Shown here: positions 1 through 8,183 of the stretch, piece by piece | How positions within the stretch are numbered: position 1 is the stretch's first letter | Layout of the letters: each line of letters starts with the position of its first letter | Source: MFD04580-c1 sp963702995 | GTDB taxonomy: Bacteria; Planctomycetota; Phycisphaerae; Tepidisphaerales; Tepidisphaeraceae | DNA length: 64,000 bases | Direction: 5' to 3' | NCBI GenBank assembly: GCA_963702995.1 | Contig: OY969783.1 | Coordinates: forward strand, 6,014,001 to 6,078,000 | The notes under the pieces: model-generated | Databases searched by the model: none | What the model was told of the DNA's origin: nothing | The model's input: only the letters and a program-made list of their open reading frames with translations | Program-made: the position numbers and the translations under genes

Positions 1-1078
1 CACAACCCCGGAGGCGGAAGCCGAGCAGGCTGAACAGGACGCCAATTACCGTGCCGTCCGTGTCGCCGTAACGGCCCGTGAAGTCCGAACGGAAGACCGG
101 CGTCCCGTTGAACCGCTTCAATTCCTGATTCTGGGGGTCGATCGCCAGGACCGGATGACCGTCCGCACCGACGAGCTTCTCGGCAGCGGCATAGGCCGTG
201 GAATCCAGGACGATCACCTTCAGACGGTCATACCGGCGTGGGAGGCGACGGTTCAGTTCAACGAGCTTCGCGTAGGTGATGACCCCGGCGTCCAGGTTGA
301 CGATCTGGGTGATGCTGGAGTCAGAGGTAATAGCCGCGTTGATCGCGTTCTCAAGGCCCAATTCCTTCGAGTAGGCCAATTGGGGCAGGACGCTCTGCGT
401 GATGTCAAAATCGAGGGCCTGGAGCTGCTGGTTCGAGAACCAAGCCGAGCCGGATTCGAAGGTCTGGGGCGTCAGGGCGATCGATTCGGACATCGACGGG
501 GGGTTCTGGGTGTCAGTAGTCGCATTCTCGGCGACAACCCCACCAGCGGTCGCGTCCAGGACCGGGACGGTGATAAGGGCGGTGGTTGCGGTGCTCAACG
601 GGGCGAGCCCGTAGACCGTGTGGCCGTCACGGTAGGCGTTGGCGGTCGAGGGGGTGATCGGTTCGATGACCTGCTTGGGGAGCAGGATGCCGCTGTTGGT
701 CGCGGTCGTGATGGTCGCGAACTTCCGGTCCATCTCGCCCGTCAGGCCCCAATGGGAGACGGCCTTGGAAAACTCGACCTTATCGAGCTTGCTGCCGTCC
801 ATGACCCGGATGTCGGTCTGGGTCTCCTGGAATTCCTTCTTCCCCGTGGTGGCGACAGGCAGTTCGACCTTACCCTCGCTGAAAGCGAAGGAGGCGAGCT
901 GCTTCTGCTCGTCCAGGATCTCGTTGATCTGCTTCAGGCGGGAGAATGCGGTATCCTGCGTGGTCTTCTCGACCTCGCTATATTCCCGCTTCTCGTTCAG
1001 CTTCAGGGTGAGACGGTCCTCACATTCCTTCTGGAGCTTAACGGCCTCTTCCCGCAGTTGCTTAGTATCAATAGCCAT
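1..1078 (-). CDS. HK97-type phage major capsid protein (C-terminus beyond the window)
   Basis: This is the shell-forming subunit of a tailed phage head. About 359 codons are visible and the frame stays open to base 1, so the C-terminal end lies outside the window. The first ~75 residues are charged and helical, like the scaffolding delta region cleaved in HK97-fold capsids. The body then matches the family, with 'VIEPITPSTANAYRDG', the segment 'TVPVLDATAGGVVAEN', 'ESGSAWFSNQQL' and 'DRLKVIVLDSTAYAAAE'. The start is ATG at 1078; no clear ribosome-binding site is seen. The gene follows the portal and protease genes in the usual HK97 order. Assignment is by family pattern, without a search. Large plus-strand reading frames over the same bases are antisense shadows. 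Confidence 0.88.
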   Translation of the reverse strand, partial: MAIDTKQLREEAVKLQKECEDRLTLKLNEKREYSEVEKTTQDTAFSRLKQINEILDEQKQLASFAFSEGKVELPVATTGKKEFQETQTDIRVMDGSKLDKVEFSKAVSHWGLTGEMDRKFATITTATNSGILLPKQVIEPITPSTANAYRDGHTVYGLAPLSTATTALITVPVLDATAGGVVAENATTDTQNPPSMSESIALTPQTFESGSAWFSNQQLQALDFDITQSVLPQLAYSKELGLENAINAAITSDSSITQIVNLDAGVITYAKLVELNRRLPRRYDRLKVIVLDSTAYAAAEKLVGADGHPVLAIDPQNQELKRFNGTPVFRSDFTGRYGDTDGTVIGVLFSLLGFRLRGC

Positions 1079-1145
1079 ATTTAATCTCAAATAAGGACTC
1101 AAAACCTCACCAATAAACTACTTTTGCTGCGAGGGAGGACTCTTG

Positions 1146-1466
1146 TCAGACCCTCATAAACTTCAGCTTCAAACGCTCCAGCGTCACAGCCTCCAGGCGG
1201 TTCGCATCGGACAACTCCTGCGGCCCGACCTCCTCGGCCTCTTCCGTGTCATCCAGGACCGAGACGCTCGTCTCCGAGAAAGCAGGGCAGGCCGTGACCG
1301 TCACCTCACTGACAATGAATGACTTGGCATTAGCAATCCGCTTCCCGCCCTCGATCGTCGCGAAGTATTCCGGGGCCTGGGCCATGGCGAAGGACATGCC
1401 CTGCACATACCCATTCTCGACCAGCTCCTGGAGGTCTCGGCTAGCCGAGCCTCTGGCGTCCCTCAT
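1146..1466 (-). pseudogene. Prohead protease, C-terminal remnant
   Basis: Phage HK97 prohead proteases cleave the capsid delta domain during head maturation and are usually about 180-220 residues. Only the C-terminal ~95 residues remain. They carry the family's 'GRDL-x-V-x-G-x-GMSF' region as 'SRDLQELVENGYVQGMSF', then the 'EVTVTACPAFSETSV' strand. The N-terminal half, which should hold the catalytic histidine, is missing. The first codons of this frame coincide with the out-of-frame end of the portal gene. The join therefore looks like a deletion that removed the portal tail and the protease start together, at about 1432-1446. No functional start codon or ribosome site is convincing. The remnant lies between portal and capsid, where an intact protease would be expected. 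Confidence 0.7.
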
Positions 1467-1522
1467 TCTTCGAGATCAACCCGGCAGACTGTTGAGCGAT
1501 CGTCGTAGCCGTGACCGTCGTG

Positions 1523-2524
1523 CTATCGCCGCGCCTCCAGGGCCTCGGGGTCAAGGAAGACCGAATAGCCCTGGTCAAGCTCCCCATCGGACAGGAGCTT
1601 ATTGGATAACTCATCCTGGATCTGGTCCAGCCACGGGCGGAAGGTCCACCGCACCACGTCAATCCCCGCTTGCTCCGGGACATTATTGTATTTCCCCTCG
1701 GTCAGGTCATAGAGGAAGTGGGGAGGAACCCCCGTAATCTGGCTGATCTGCTTCGTGATGGTTGCGTTCTGCTCGACAAGCTGGGACTCCTGCGGCGAGA
1801 GGGTCTGATTATTGAGCTTGGCCCCGCCACTCAAGACCAGGACATCCCGTTCGGCATTCGCTCCCTGGTGCTGCGTACGGATCAGGTTGATGATGGATTC
1901 GGCCTGCTCCTCGCTCGCCTCTGCTGGGATTTCCACCGCACCCCGGAGGATCGTTCCCTTCTGCAAGTATCGTGTGAAGTGCTGGTCAATCATCCCCGCC
2001 CGCTGAAACGTCGCCGCATGGAGCGTGACCGGGTTCTCACCACTCATCCCGTCATAGCAGAGGCCCGAGAGGTGCAAGACGTCGGCACCGGGATATATCT
2101 TGTTGACTGCCCTGTGGGCGTAGAACTGACCGACCTGCCCCTCATCGTCCAGATAGCGGAATGGCACGATGTCATCGGGGGTGAGGTTATGGAGGGCGAC
2201 CGGGGCGAACCCATTCGACCGCTCTATAAGGGCGTAACCATTTCCGAGGTGGGCCGCATGGAAGAATAATGTCTTCCAGAAGGTGTTGGCGTTCTGGTAG
2301 TTATTTGGATTGCGGCCGATGATCTTCTGTACGGGGTGGCTGACGGTCGTCTTCATCTCATTCAGCCGGACGGACCGGGGGAAGCTCGCCAGATTGTTCG
2401 ACAGAAAATTGATGGCCCGGTAGTAGGCCGGGAGGGTCAGGACCGAGTAACTATTGACCAGCATCGACGGGATAATCTGACCCGGCTGATTCGTGTTGAC
2501 GATAATGTAACTTGCTGGGTTCAT
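1523..2524 (-). CDS. HK97-family phage portal protein, frameshifted and truncated
   Basis: Portal proteins form the dodecameric DNA channel at the head vertex. The 333-residue frame keeps the family core: an N-terminal 'PAYYRAINFLSNNLASFP' segment, 'HLGNGYALIERSNG', and the C-terminal 'ITGVPPHFLYDLTEGKYNN' followed by 'WLDQIQDELSNKLL'. It stops early at 'ALEARR'. Removing one G near 1530 would continue it in the neighbouring frame as 'RRGDSTTVTATTIAQQ' and 'GLISKNEGRQRLG', which is the expected LRGD...NE-R-LG portal end. That frame stops at about 1441, exactly where protease sequence begins. So the gene has one apparent frameshift plus loss of its last few dozen residues. The start is ATG 2524, 11 bases after the terminase stop codon. 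Confidence 0.8.
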   Translation of the reverse strand: MNPASYIIVNTNQPGQIIPSMLVNSYSVLTLPAYYRAINFLSNNLASFPRSVRLNEMKTTVSHPVQKIIGRNPNNYQNANTFWKTLFFHAAHLGNGYALIERSNGFAPVALHNLTPDDIVPFRYLDDEGQVGQFYAHRAVNKIYPGADVLHLSGLCYDGMSGENPVTLHAATFQRAGMIDQHFTRYLQKGTILRGAVEIPAEASEEQAESIINLIRTQHQGANAERDVLVLSGGAKLNNQTLSPQESQLVEQNATITKQISQITGVPPHFLYDLTEGKYNNVPEQAGIDVVRWTFRPWLDQIQDELSNKLLSDGELDQGYSVFLDPEALEARR

Positions 2525-2535
2525 TGATTGACCAA

Positions 2536-4128
2536 TTAAATTAACACTGCCTTGGCGTTTGACTGCTTCTTCGGGAACGAGAACTTACGGGCTTCAACCA
2601 ACAAGCTGCACAGGGCCGAAATCCCGTCGATCTTCAGGTGCCTGCGTCCCGCGTAGCGACCACCAGCATTAGGTTTGATGGGCCATATATTCCCCCGCTC
2701 GTCACCCTTGACCTCCGTATTCTCGGCACAGAACCGAAGGACCGGAGAGGGGGCAATCGTGATCCCACCCTCCTTCAGCCTCCGCTCCAATTCAAAGCAG
2801 CCGGGGGAGAGGGAATAGCCTTGGCGGATCGGGACGCAGGGGATGGAGAGGGCCTCCAGGTGGGCAATGCAATCATCAGCGGCGAAGGCGTCATAGCAGA
2901 CAGCCTTCAATTTGAACCCGGTGGCCCGCGAGGTCAGGTGATCCGCAATCGCCTTCTTCTCCACCGCCCCGATGGTTGGGGAATCCACGATCGTGATGTA
3001 CCCACCCTTTGCCCAATCGCTATACGGGATGCTCTTCTTCGCCTCGTACCGCTCCGCATTCTCACGCGTCATCCAGAAGTGCGAATCGACGTACATCCGC
3101 TCCGGGGTCACCCAACACGTCACTGCCGCACAGAGATCATTCCCGAGGGCGAGGTCAATGCCCTGGTAAATCGCTGTATCCTTGGGATTGAAGGTCTTCG
3201 GGTTGAATTCCCTCTGGGCCGCGTCCCACAGATTCATTTCCAGCCATCGCGTCCCGTTGGACTTGGGCCATCGCGACAGATACTTGCGGGCGAACTCCGC
3301 CTCCTCTGCCGCGTCCGAGCACTTGGCCAGTTCATCCCGGATCTTGCTCTCCGCGATCGTCACCCCGAGTAACTGGTTGGCCGCCCTCCAAGCTGCGGGG
3401 TCGTTCAGTTGGGCACCCTCCGGGGCTGCCCAGATCACGGGGTAGAGGTTGGGGTCGCCCTTGCCCGATGCCGCCAGTTCTGCCTTCTGGTGGAGTTGCC
3501 ATGCGAGGGAGACCTGCGACTTGCCGGCGTTCAAGGCCCCGATGAATAGGGGCTGTCGCCGCTTGGACATTCGACCCTGGAGCGAGTCGTAGACCTCACG
3601 GGAGGGGGCCTCCTGTACCTCGTCCATCAAGACCATTGACGGTCGGAGACCAGCCTTTGGGCCTTTACCACTCACGATCTTCCAGAAGCTCTTGGACTTG
3701 GGGTGCCTAATCTCGTATTGCGTGATTTGCAGGATCTTTGACAGTTCGCGAGATGCTTCGATGAATCGCTTGGCCGTGTCGAATACGACCTTGGCCTGGG
3801 AGAAGGTGCTAGCGAGGCAATAGATCTGCCCGCCTTGCTCCCCGTCCGCACAGAGATGGTAAAGACCGAGAGCAGCCATTAAAGGAGATTTCCCCGCCCC
3901 AATCCCGGCCTCAAAATGCCAGTCGGTGAACCGTCGATATCCCGTATCCCGGCACTTCCAGCCGTGCACGTCACGGATCATCTTGCGTTGGATGGGGTGG
4001 AGCAAGAAGGGTTGATCGGCGAACTTCCCCTCAAAGTGCTTGAGATACTTCTCGATGAACCGACAGGGCCTATCCGCGGCCTCTTCGTCGAAGTAGTACA
4101 AATCATTTTCGACGAGTTCGAGCATCAT
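2536..4128 (-). CDS. Phage terminase large subunit
   Basis: This is the ATPase-nuclease motor that cuts concatemeric phage DNA and pumps it into the prohead through the portal. At 530 residues it has normal length for the Terminase_1 family. The Walker A motif is 'GIGAGKS' near residue 77 and Walker B is 'SMVLMDEVQEA' near residue 165. A C-terminal nuclease half follows, with acidic residues in 'YQGIDLALGNDLCA' and 'AVCYDAFAADDCIAHLE'. It sits directly upstream of the portal gene and downstream of an HNH endonuclease, the arrangement of cos-type packaging modules. It appears intact. The start is ATG 4128 (a second Met follows at once). No obvious small terminase is recognisable next to it. 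Confidence 0.92.
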   Translation of the reverse strand: MMLELVENDLYYFDEEAADRPCRFIEKYLKHFEGKFADQPFLLHPIQRKMIRDVHGWKCRDTGYRRFTDWHFEAGIGAGKSPLMAALGLYHLCADGEQGGQIYCLASTFSQAKVVFDTAKRFIEASRELSKILQITQYEIRHPKSKSFWKIVSGKGPKAGLRPSMVLMDEVQEAPSREVYDSLQGRMSKRRQPLFIGALNAGKSQVSLAWQLHQKAELAASGKGDPNLYPVIWAAPEGAQLNDPAAWRAANQLLGVTIAESKIRDELAKCSDAAEEAEFARKYLSRWPKSNGTRWLEMNLWDAAQREFNPKTFNPKDTAIYQGIDLALGNDLCAAVTCWVTPERMYVDSHFWMTRENAERYEAKKSIPYSDWAKGGYITIVDSPTIGAVEKKAIADHLTSRATGFKLKAVCYDAFAADDCIAHLEALSIPCVPIRQGYSLSPGCFELERRLKEGGITIAPSPVLRFCAENTEVKGDERGNIWPIKPNAGGRYAGRRHLKIDGISALCSLLVEARKFSFPKKQSNAKAVLI

Positions 4129-4145
4129 TTATATATTTAGCTCAA

Positions 4146-4472
4146 CTATCCCGTACGATGATCCTCTTCGTTGTGACATGGAATGCAGAGTGCCCGAAGG
4201 TTTGCTTGGGCGAGACGCTCCGAAATGGAACAATCGCGGAGCGGGATCTTGTGGTGGACCTGAACGGCGAATACCTTGAGGCATCGCTCGCACCAGGGAG
4301 TGACAGATAGCTTGAGCCGCCTTGCCCTCTTCCATCCCACGGAGTCGTAGAATTTCTTCGCTGCCTGCTTGGTCATTGCGACCTTGGGTAGACGCGAGTG
4401 CTCGGTGCAGTAATTCCCCTTGGTGCCCACGTAATTGTCACAGGTCGGGTGAGGGCAGGGGTGGGCAGGCAT
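4146..4472 (-). CDS. Phage HNH endonuclease
   Basis: This small HNH nuclease (108 residues) sits 17 bases before the large terminase, where many HK97-like phages encode an HNH protein that aids terminase cleavage at cos. An N-terminal zinc knuckle is visible (CPHPTCDN ... YCTEH). A second CxxC lies at 'WCERCLKV', the catalytic 'VHHKIPL' contains the His-His core, and a final 'NLRALCIPCHNEED' supplies the N and H positions. The start ATG 4472 has a GGAG about six bases upstream. It could alternatively act as a free-standing homing nuclease, but its position argues for packaging. Confidence 0.85.
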   Translation of the reverse strand: MPAHPCPHPTCDNYVGTKGNYCTEHSRLPKVAMTKQAAKKFYDSVGWKRARRLKLSVTPWCERCLKVFAVQVHHKIPLRDCSISERLAQANLRALCIPCHNEEDHRTG

Positions 4473-4483
4473 GAGAACTCCAA

Positions 4484-4903
4484 TCAGAACTGCAATTCTT
4501 CCTTGCTGGAGTCTTCAATCGGGAGCGACAGGTTCCGGGAGGCGGGTGTCACACCCCTGCACTGCACTTCATCCCCATCACATCGCCAGCAGCACTCCAG
4601 GAGTACGTATTTCCCCCTTGCCGTCGTCAGATATTGCAGCAAATGGTCTACCTCTTGGAGCGCCTGTCGCACTTCATGCCCGAACGCGGCTAACTCTGGT
4701 GTGGGCTCACGGGCGAGGATCTGCGGGATGAACGCGGACACGTCTCTCTTGAGCTGGTTGGTCTTTTGGAGGGCCTCGCCGCTCGTCCTAAACAGATCGT
4801 CCGGGTTGAGCGTCTCGTGCGTCTCCGTTGACCAGGGCGGGACTAGACGCCTGACGTAGCCGTTGGGTGAGAAACTGATGTCAGCTTCATCTGGGGTGCG
4901 CAT
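4484..4903 (-). CDS. Phage hypothetical protein (139 aa)
   Basis: I do not recognise this gene. It encodes 139 residues, soluble, with no signal peptide or membrane segment. The middle ('GEALQKTNQLKRDVSAF' and 'FGHEVRQALQEVDHLLQYL') looks helical, and three cysteines cluster in 'LLECCWRCDGDEVQC', possibly a metal knuckle. It lies 11 bases upstream of the HNH gene and 3 bases after the 83-aa gene, so it belongs to the same prophage operon. Its place just before HNH and large terminase is where a small terminase subunit often sits. Nothing in the sequence confirms that role. Confidence 0.6.
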   Translation of the reverse strand: MRTPDEADISFSPNGYVRRLVPPWSTETHETLNPDDLFRTSGEALQKTNQLKRDVSAFIPQILAREPTPELAAFGHEVRQALQEVDHLLQYLTTARGKYVLLECCWRCDGDEVQCRGVTPASRNLSLPIEDSSKEELQF

Positions 4904-4906
4904 CCA

Positions 4907-5158
4907 TTATTTACTACTTCTACCCTCGCAGCGGTCTATTATCGTGCTGAACGTCTTGATTACGGACCTGAAGACGGACAACTTCAATTGGATCTTTTTC
5001 TGTTCGGCTTGGAGCCTCTTGATCTCGCGTTCGATTGTGTCGAGGGCTGCCTGCTCTCTGAAGACGCCCTGCACGAGCATGACGCAGAGGGCTTTGTCTC
5101 TCTTGACGTTGGGGACAGTGACTGATCGCTTCATAATTATCTCCGTTACGGTGTTCAC
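4907..5158 (-). CDS. Phage hypothetical coiled-coil protein (83 aa)
   Basis: This small basic protein is not recognised as a known family. Residues ~35-60 ('ALDTIEREIKRLQAEQKKIQ') form a strongly predicted coiled coil, so it probably oligomerises. An N-terminal 'MKRSVTVPNVKRDKALCVML' follows an alternative internal Met, and either start is possible. Its ATG overlaps the stop of the winged-helix gene upstream in an ATGA arrangement, indicating translational coupling. It is followed after 3 bases by the 139-aa gene. A role in packaging or replication is only a guess from position. Confidence 0.6.
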   Translation of the reverse strand: MNTVTEIIMKRSVTVPNVKRDKALCVMLVQGVFREQAALDTIEREIKRLQAEQKKIQLKLSVFRSVIKTFSTIIDRCEGRSSK

Positions 5159-6459
5159 TCATCATCTGCCAACAGAGCTTTAAGCCGTGCCTCGTCCTCG
5201 GCCTCTTCCTGTGCCTTCCGGATGTCTTCGTCGCTTGGAGCGGCTTCGGTAGGTCCGGAAGCGGCACGAGGCTCGGAAGGGCCTCCCGTGGCCAAGACGA
5301 TGGCATCGGATGGAACGGGTGACAGTGACAGGGGCGGCGAAGCCGAAAGTTCGTCCCAAGAAGCCGTGTACTCGTTCCTCTCGGCCTCGTCTTCCGTCAG
5401 ATGCGATGCAACAACCCGATATCGGGTCAGGGAACCGGGAACGAAACCCAGTACGATTGCTGGATACTGCTTATCCCGGACACGTACAAGATCATTTGCA
5501 TGGAAGAATGTATCTGGTGCATCCAGAGGTGAGTACCGCTTAGTGTAAAAGAAAATCTCAAGGTTGTATTCCGTCGTGTTCTGTTTGTTCAAGCAGAACA
5601 GCCACCCGAAGCCAAGAGTCCTGTTCCGTTTCGAGATGAATTCGGATGAACGTATCTTTTCAATCAGAGCAGGCCAGAGGTTGAGGAAGTGATTCCATCG
5701 ATCCTGATCTCCATCCGTATACCTGTGTACGTCTTTCATCAGGGATGTAATGTTCTGTGGTTTAAAGCCAAGGGTGAGTATGAGTTTCTCGTTCTGTAGC
5801 AGGAAGTGCTGTACCTGTTCTCTGTGCTCATCGATCTCACCCTTGGTGGCATAGCCAGCGGAGGCGGAGGCGAAGCCCCGGCCCGCTTCCGCCTGCTTCG
5901 CAGCCAAAGGGTGCGAAGGAGACGACGAGACGACTTGTTCGTCCCGTGTCTTATTTATGGCCCGCTTTGCTACGACATCTTTGTCGTAGCGACGTTGCGA
6001 CACCTTTGTCGTAGCGTGACCGGTATCTTGGATGAGGTCGTTGATCGGGTTTAAGATATACTCGTTGTAAGTCTGCTTGCCCTTCAGACTGCGTGCTGTG
6101 ATCGATACGAAACCGAGGGTTGTGAGTAGTATGTTATACCTCTCGATGGCCCGTCGATTCACACCCATTTCTTCTGCCGCTTCGGCGATCTTGAACCTTG
6201 TCCGGTCACTGCTTCCAATTCTCTCGACGAGCCAGAAGTAATAGGCGGACGCCGGACCAAGCTTCTGTGCGACGATTGCCATGCGCCTGAACATCGTCCG
6301 GGTCGGGTTCACTCTGGCTTGGGTGCCGTAGGCGATCTCCTTGCGACGGGACCAGACTGGTTGATGTCGGGGATAAAAAGAAACCTCTCCGTTTGCAGCG
6401 GAGAGGTTCTCAACGGAGACAGAATGTGATTCGTCTTGGGTACGTGTTAACGCTGGCAT
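5155..6459 (-). CDS. Phage winged-helix protein, possibly replication initiator
   Basis: This is a 434-residue soluble protein. Residues ~60-125 look like a winged helix-turn-helix: 'TRFKIAEAAEEMGVNRRAIE' then 'LLTTLGFVSITARS', the layout seen in phage RepA/DnaD-like replication proteins. The middle region ('FLNLWPALIEKIRSSEFI', 'TLGFGWLFCLNKQN') is also helical, resembling the small C-terminal domain of such initiators. The C-terminal tail is acidic and disordered. I chose ATG 6459 rather than the upstream in-frame start at 6498 because a GGAG lies seven bases before it. It is the first gene of the minus-strand prophage operon seen here. Transcription regulation is the alternative role. Confidence 0.6.
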   Translation of the reverse strand: MPALTRTQDESHSVSVENLSAANGEVSFYPRHQPVWSRRKEIAYGTQARVNPTRTMFRRMAIVAQKLGPASAYYFWLVERIGSSDRTRFKIAEAAEEMGVNRRAIERYNILLTTLGFVSITARSLKGKQTYNEYILNPINDLIQDTGHATTKVSQRRYDKDVVAKRAINKTRDEQVVSSSPSHPLAAKQAEAGRGFASASAGYATKGEIDEHREQVQHFLLQNEKLILTLGFKPQNITSLMKDVHRYTDGDQDRWNHFLNLWPALIEKIRSSEFISKRNRTLGFGWLFCLNKQNTTEYNLEIFFYTKRYSPLDAPDTFFHANDLVRVRDKQYPAIVLGFVPGSLTRYRVVASHLTEDEAERNEYTASWDELSASPPLSLSPVPSDAIVLATGGPSEPRAASGPTEAAPSDEDIRKAQEEAEDEARLKALLADDE

Positions 6460-6575
6460 TGATCGCTCCGTTGGTAGACCTTGTTCACGGCACTGCAAAT
6501 GCCGGTGGGTTGATTCCCACTCTGTAATTTTGACCCAATAGCTACTCCTTGAAGGGGTTTGATCAAAAATACGTT

Positions 6576-7265
6576 ATGGAAGAGGGCACAGAGAACTGGC
6601 TGCCGTGTCCGGGTTTCTCCCGATATGAGGTCTCATTGATGGGGCGATTCCGGAACCGCAGGACGGGGAGAATCAAGAAGAAACAGGAGCATTGTCGATC
6701 GGGGCGTGTATTCGTGAGTTTGGTTCCCGATGAAATAGTGCAATCGAAGTCTCATATTAGTCGCTGGACTGCACCCCTGATCGCGAGAGCGTTCATCCCT
6801 AACCCAGATAACAAACCGCAGGTGGATCACGTGGATGGAATCAAGACTAGTGAGGCGATTACCAATCTCGAATGGGTTGACCAGAGCACCAATGTACAAC
6901 GATCCTTTGATAACGGGCAGCACCCGTACCGGCCTGCACACGACTTCTTGACGGAGGATGATTATCAGCGGGTTCGTGATCTGTCGGCTGCCGGTTTCTC
7001 GCAGGTGAAGATCGGGAAGCTGATGGGGATCTCGAATTCGACGGCCAGCAAGATCCTGTCTGGGAAGATCCGGGTGAAGGTCGTCAGGCAGCGTCAAAGG
7101 CGGGTATCGACTAATGAGCGGTTCTTGGCCCGGTTGGCGGAGGCGAGGGTTCATCTGGCGGAGGCCAAGGGTCGTCTGACGTGTGTGATGCTCGGTGAGA
7201 AGATGCGGGTCTCAAAGGTGACGGCGTGGCGATACCTGCAGGCGGTTAAAGCGGAGGTGGGGTGA
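6576..7265 (+). CDS. NUMOD4/HNH homing endonuclease
   Basis: This is a free-standing HNH homing endonuclease, a mobile selfish gene typical of phages. A NUMOD4 motif lies at the N-terminus ('ENWLPCPGFSRYEVSLMG'). The HNH core follows near residues 70-105 ('VDHVDGIKTSEAITNLEW', 'STNVQRSFDNGQHP'). Two C-terminal helix-turn-helix segments come next: 'GFSQVKIGKLMGISNSTAS' and 'MLGEKMRVSKVTAWRYL'. They probably give DNA-site specificity. It is transcribed opposite to the rest of the prophage. ATG 6576 is preferred because NUMOD4 proteins start just before 'EEGTENW'; an in-frame TTG at 6549 would add nine residues. A terminator-like hairpin lies downstream. Confidence 0.88.
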   Translation: MEEGTENWLPCPGFSRYEVSLMGRFRNRRTGRIKKKQEHCRSGRVFVSLVPDEIVQSKSHISRWTAPLIARAFIPNPDNKPQVDHVDGIKTSEAITNLEWVDQSTNVQRSFDNGQHPYRPAHDFLTEDDYQRVRDLSAAGFSQVKIGKLMGISNSTASKILSGKIRVKVVRQRQRRVSTNERFLARLAEARVHLAEAKGRLTCVMLGEKMRVSKVTAWRYLQAVKAEVG

Positions 7266-7358
7266 GCACGTCAGGTCAGGTCGCAGCCTCCGGCTGCTGT
7301 GGCATGCTGACGCATGCCAGGCGGAGTCAATCGCCGAGGTGGCAAGGTCCAGAAACGG

Positions 7359-7386
7359 AAAAACCCGGCTGGTTGGCCGGGTTTTT
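7359..7386. terminator. Bidirectional rho-independent terminator
   Basis: An 11-bp perfect inverted repeat (AAAAACCCGGC and its complement) with a 6-base loop is flanked by A and T runs, so it can terminate on both strands. It lies between the convergent homing-endonuclease gene (ends 7265) and the 42-aa gene (ends 7408). Confidence 0.85.
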
Positions 7387-7407
7387 CGCTGAAGGCTCGT
7401 GTCCACG

Positions 7408-7536
7408 TCATTTGCCTTTCGGATGCCCCTTACGTTGTGCCAGATCCGAAGCTGCGACCTCTTTCTCCTTCTGGGTGGCCTTCTTGTCGGATAGTTGCTT
7501 GCCCGCGTCACTAGCAGGTTTCTTACCGGTGGACAT
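7408..7536 (-). CDS. Small hydrophilic conserved protein (42 aa)
   Basis: This short lysine- and alanine-rich protein reads 'MSTGKKPASDAGKQLSDKKA', continues with 'TQKEKEVAASDLAQ', and ends in a basic tail. The pattern PAS-x-AGK ... K-x-x-AASxLxQ recurs in small bacterial proteins often found near mobile genes; their function is unknown to me. The start ATG 7536 has a GGAG six bases upstream, which supports real translation. It converges on the homing-endonuclease gene across a shared terminator. An operator-like palindrome (CACCA-CATC-TGGTG, around 7610) lies just upstream. Confidence 0.65.
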   Translation of the reverse strand: MSTGKKPASDAGKQLSDKKATQKEKEVAASDLAQRKGHPKGK

Positions 7537-7699
7537 TTCGATCTCCAACTGTGCCGGATGGCGATGTTGTAAATGGCCGTGGGACACCCCACGTCCTAAA
7601 GCACCATAGCACCACATCTGGTGTCAGGCAATCGAAATCTCTCCATATCTGGTGTTTAGCCTAAGCACATGCTCTCGACCAAGTTCGTCTAAAGAGCGG

Positions 7700-7830
7700 C
7701 CCCACGAGGGCCTCAAGGCCCGTGTGCACGGGGTAACAGCGTGCCCCCGCTACTTGAATGACGGTCGCGAGAATCGCGACCCGCTGGTTAAGATGAAACG
7801 CCGAGGCCACAAGCCTCGGCGTTTTCGTTT
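7700..7830 (+). ncRNA. Candidate structured RNA ending in a terminator
   Basis: This stretch has no credible reading frame but a run of stable hairpins. A GGGCCT/AGGCCC stem lies at 7708-7721. An 8-bp GGTCGCGA/TCGCGACC stem with a three-base loop lies at 7763-7781. A classic terminator follows at 7799-7830, a 9-bp CGCCGAGGC stem then TTTT. A terminator with no gene in front of it suggests a small RNA. No tRNA cloverleaf could be drawn. It may instead be a prophage-end regulatory region. Confidence 0.35.
7799..7830 (+). terminator. Rho-independent terminator
   Basis: A perfect 9-bp stem (CGCCGAGGC ... GCCTCGGCG) with a five-base loop is followed by TTTTCGTTT. No coding gene on the plus strand lies immediately upstream. 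Confidence 0.75.
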
Positions 7831-8183
7831 GTTTCGCGAGCGCCCGCAAGGGTTTACCCCAGCGGCTTGTCTCTCCTTCTTTTCGAAGCGGCGCGGGAGA
7901 GACCTCGCTGTGATCACCGCCGGCGCCGGTCTCGGCTCATTTTAGCTCGAAAGTCTCTCCTCCGATCAGAGACGCACGTCTTCGGGTTAAGAGCTGGTTG
8001 GCTTCCCTTAGCGGTCCCAACCCTCAAGGTTTGCTTCCCTCCCTTCGGCAGCGCCCCGCATGGGAAAGTGACCGGCGGCATGTCGGTCCTCGGATATGAT
8101 GTGGATTGTTCCGGCCTCAGCCCAGCCGGTGATCAACACGGAGAGCCCAACGGCGCGAAGTATTTCACGGATGGAAAGTACCC
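7831..8183. other. Intergenic stretch, no gene seen
   Basis: No convincing gene is visible. A weak hairpin (GTCTCTCC paired with GGAGAGAC, about 7869-7906) is the only structure noticed. The end contains the upstream region and GGAAAG ribosome site of the next gene. GC content rises here, so the prophage-to-host boundary is probably between about 7.5 and 8.2 kb. Confidence 0.5.

Noticed and set aside
155..1084. Plus-strand frame of 309 codons and smaller ones over the capsid gene
   Set aside because: The minus strand gives an unmistakable HK97 capsid sequence; the plus frame has no family pattern.
7690..7830. Possible tRNA
   Set aside because: No acceptor/T-arm pairing or GTTC-A loop could be drawn; kept only as a candidate RNA.
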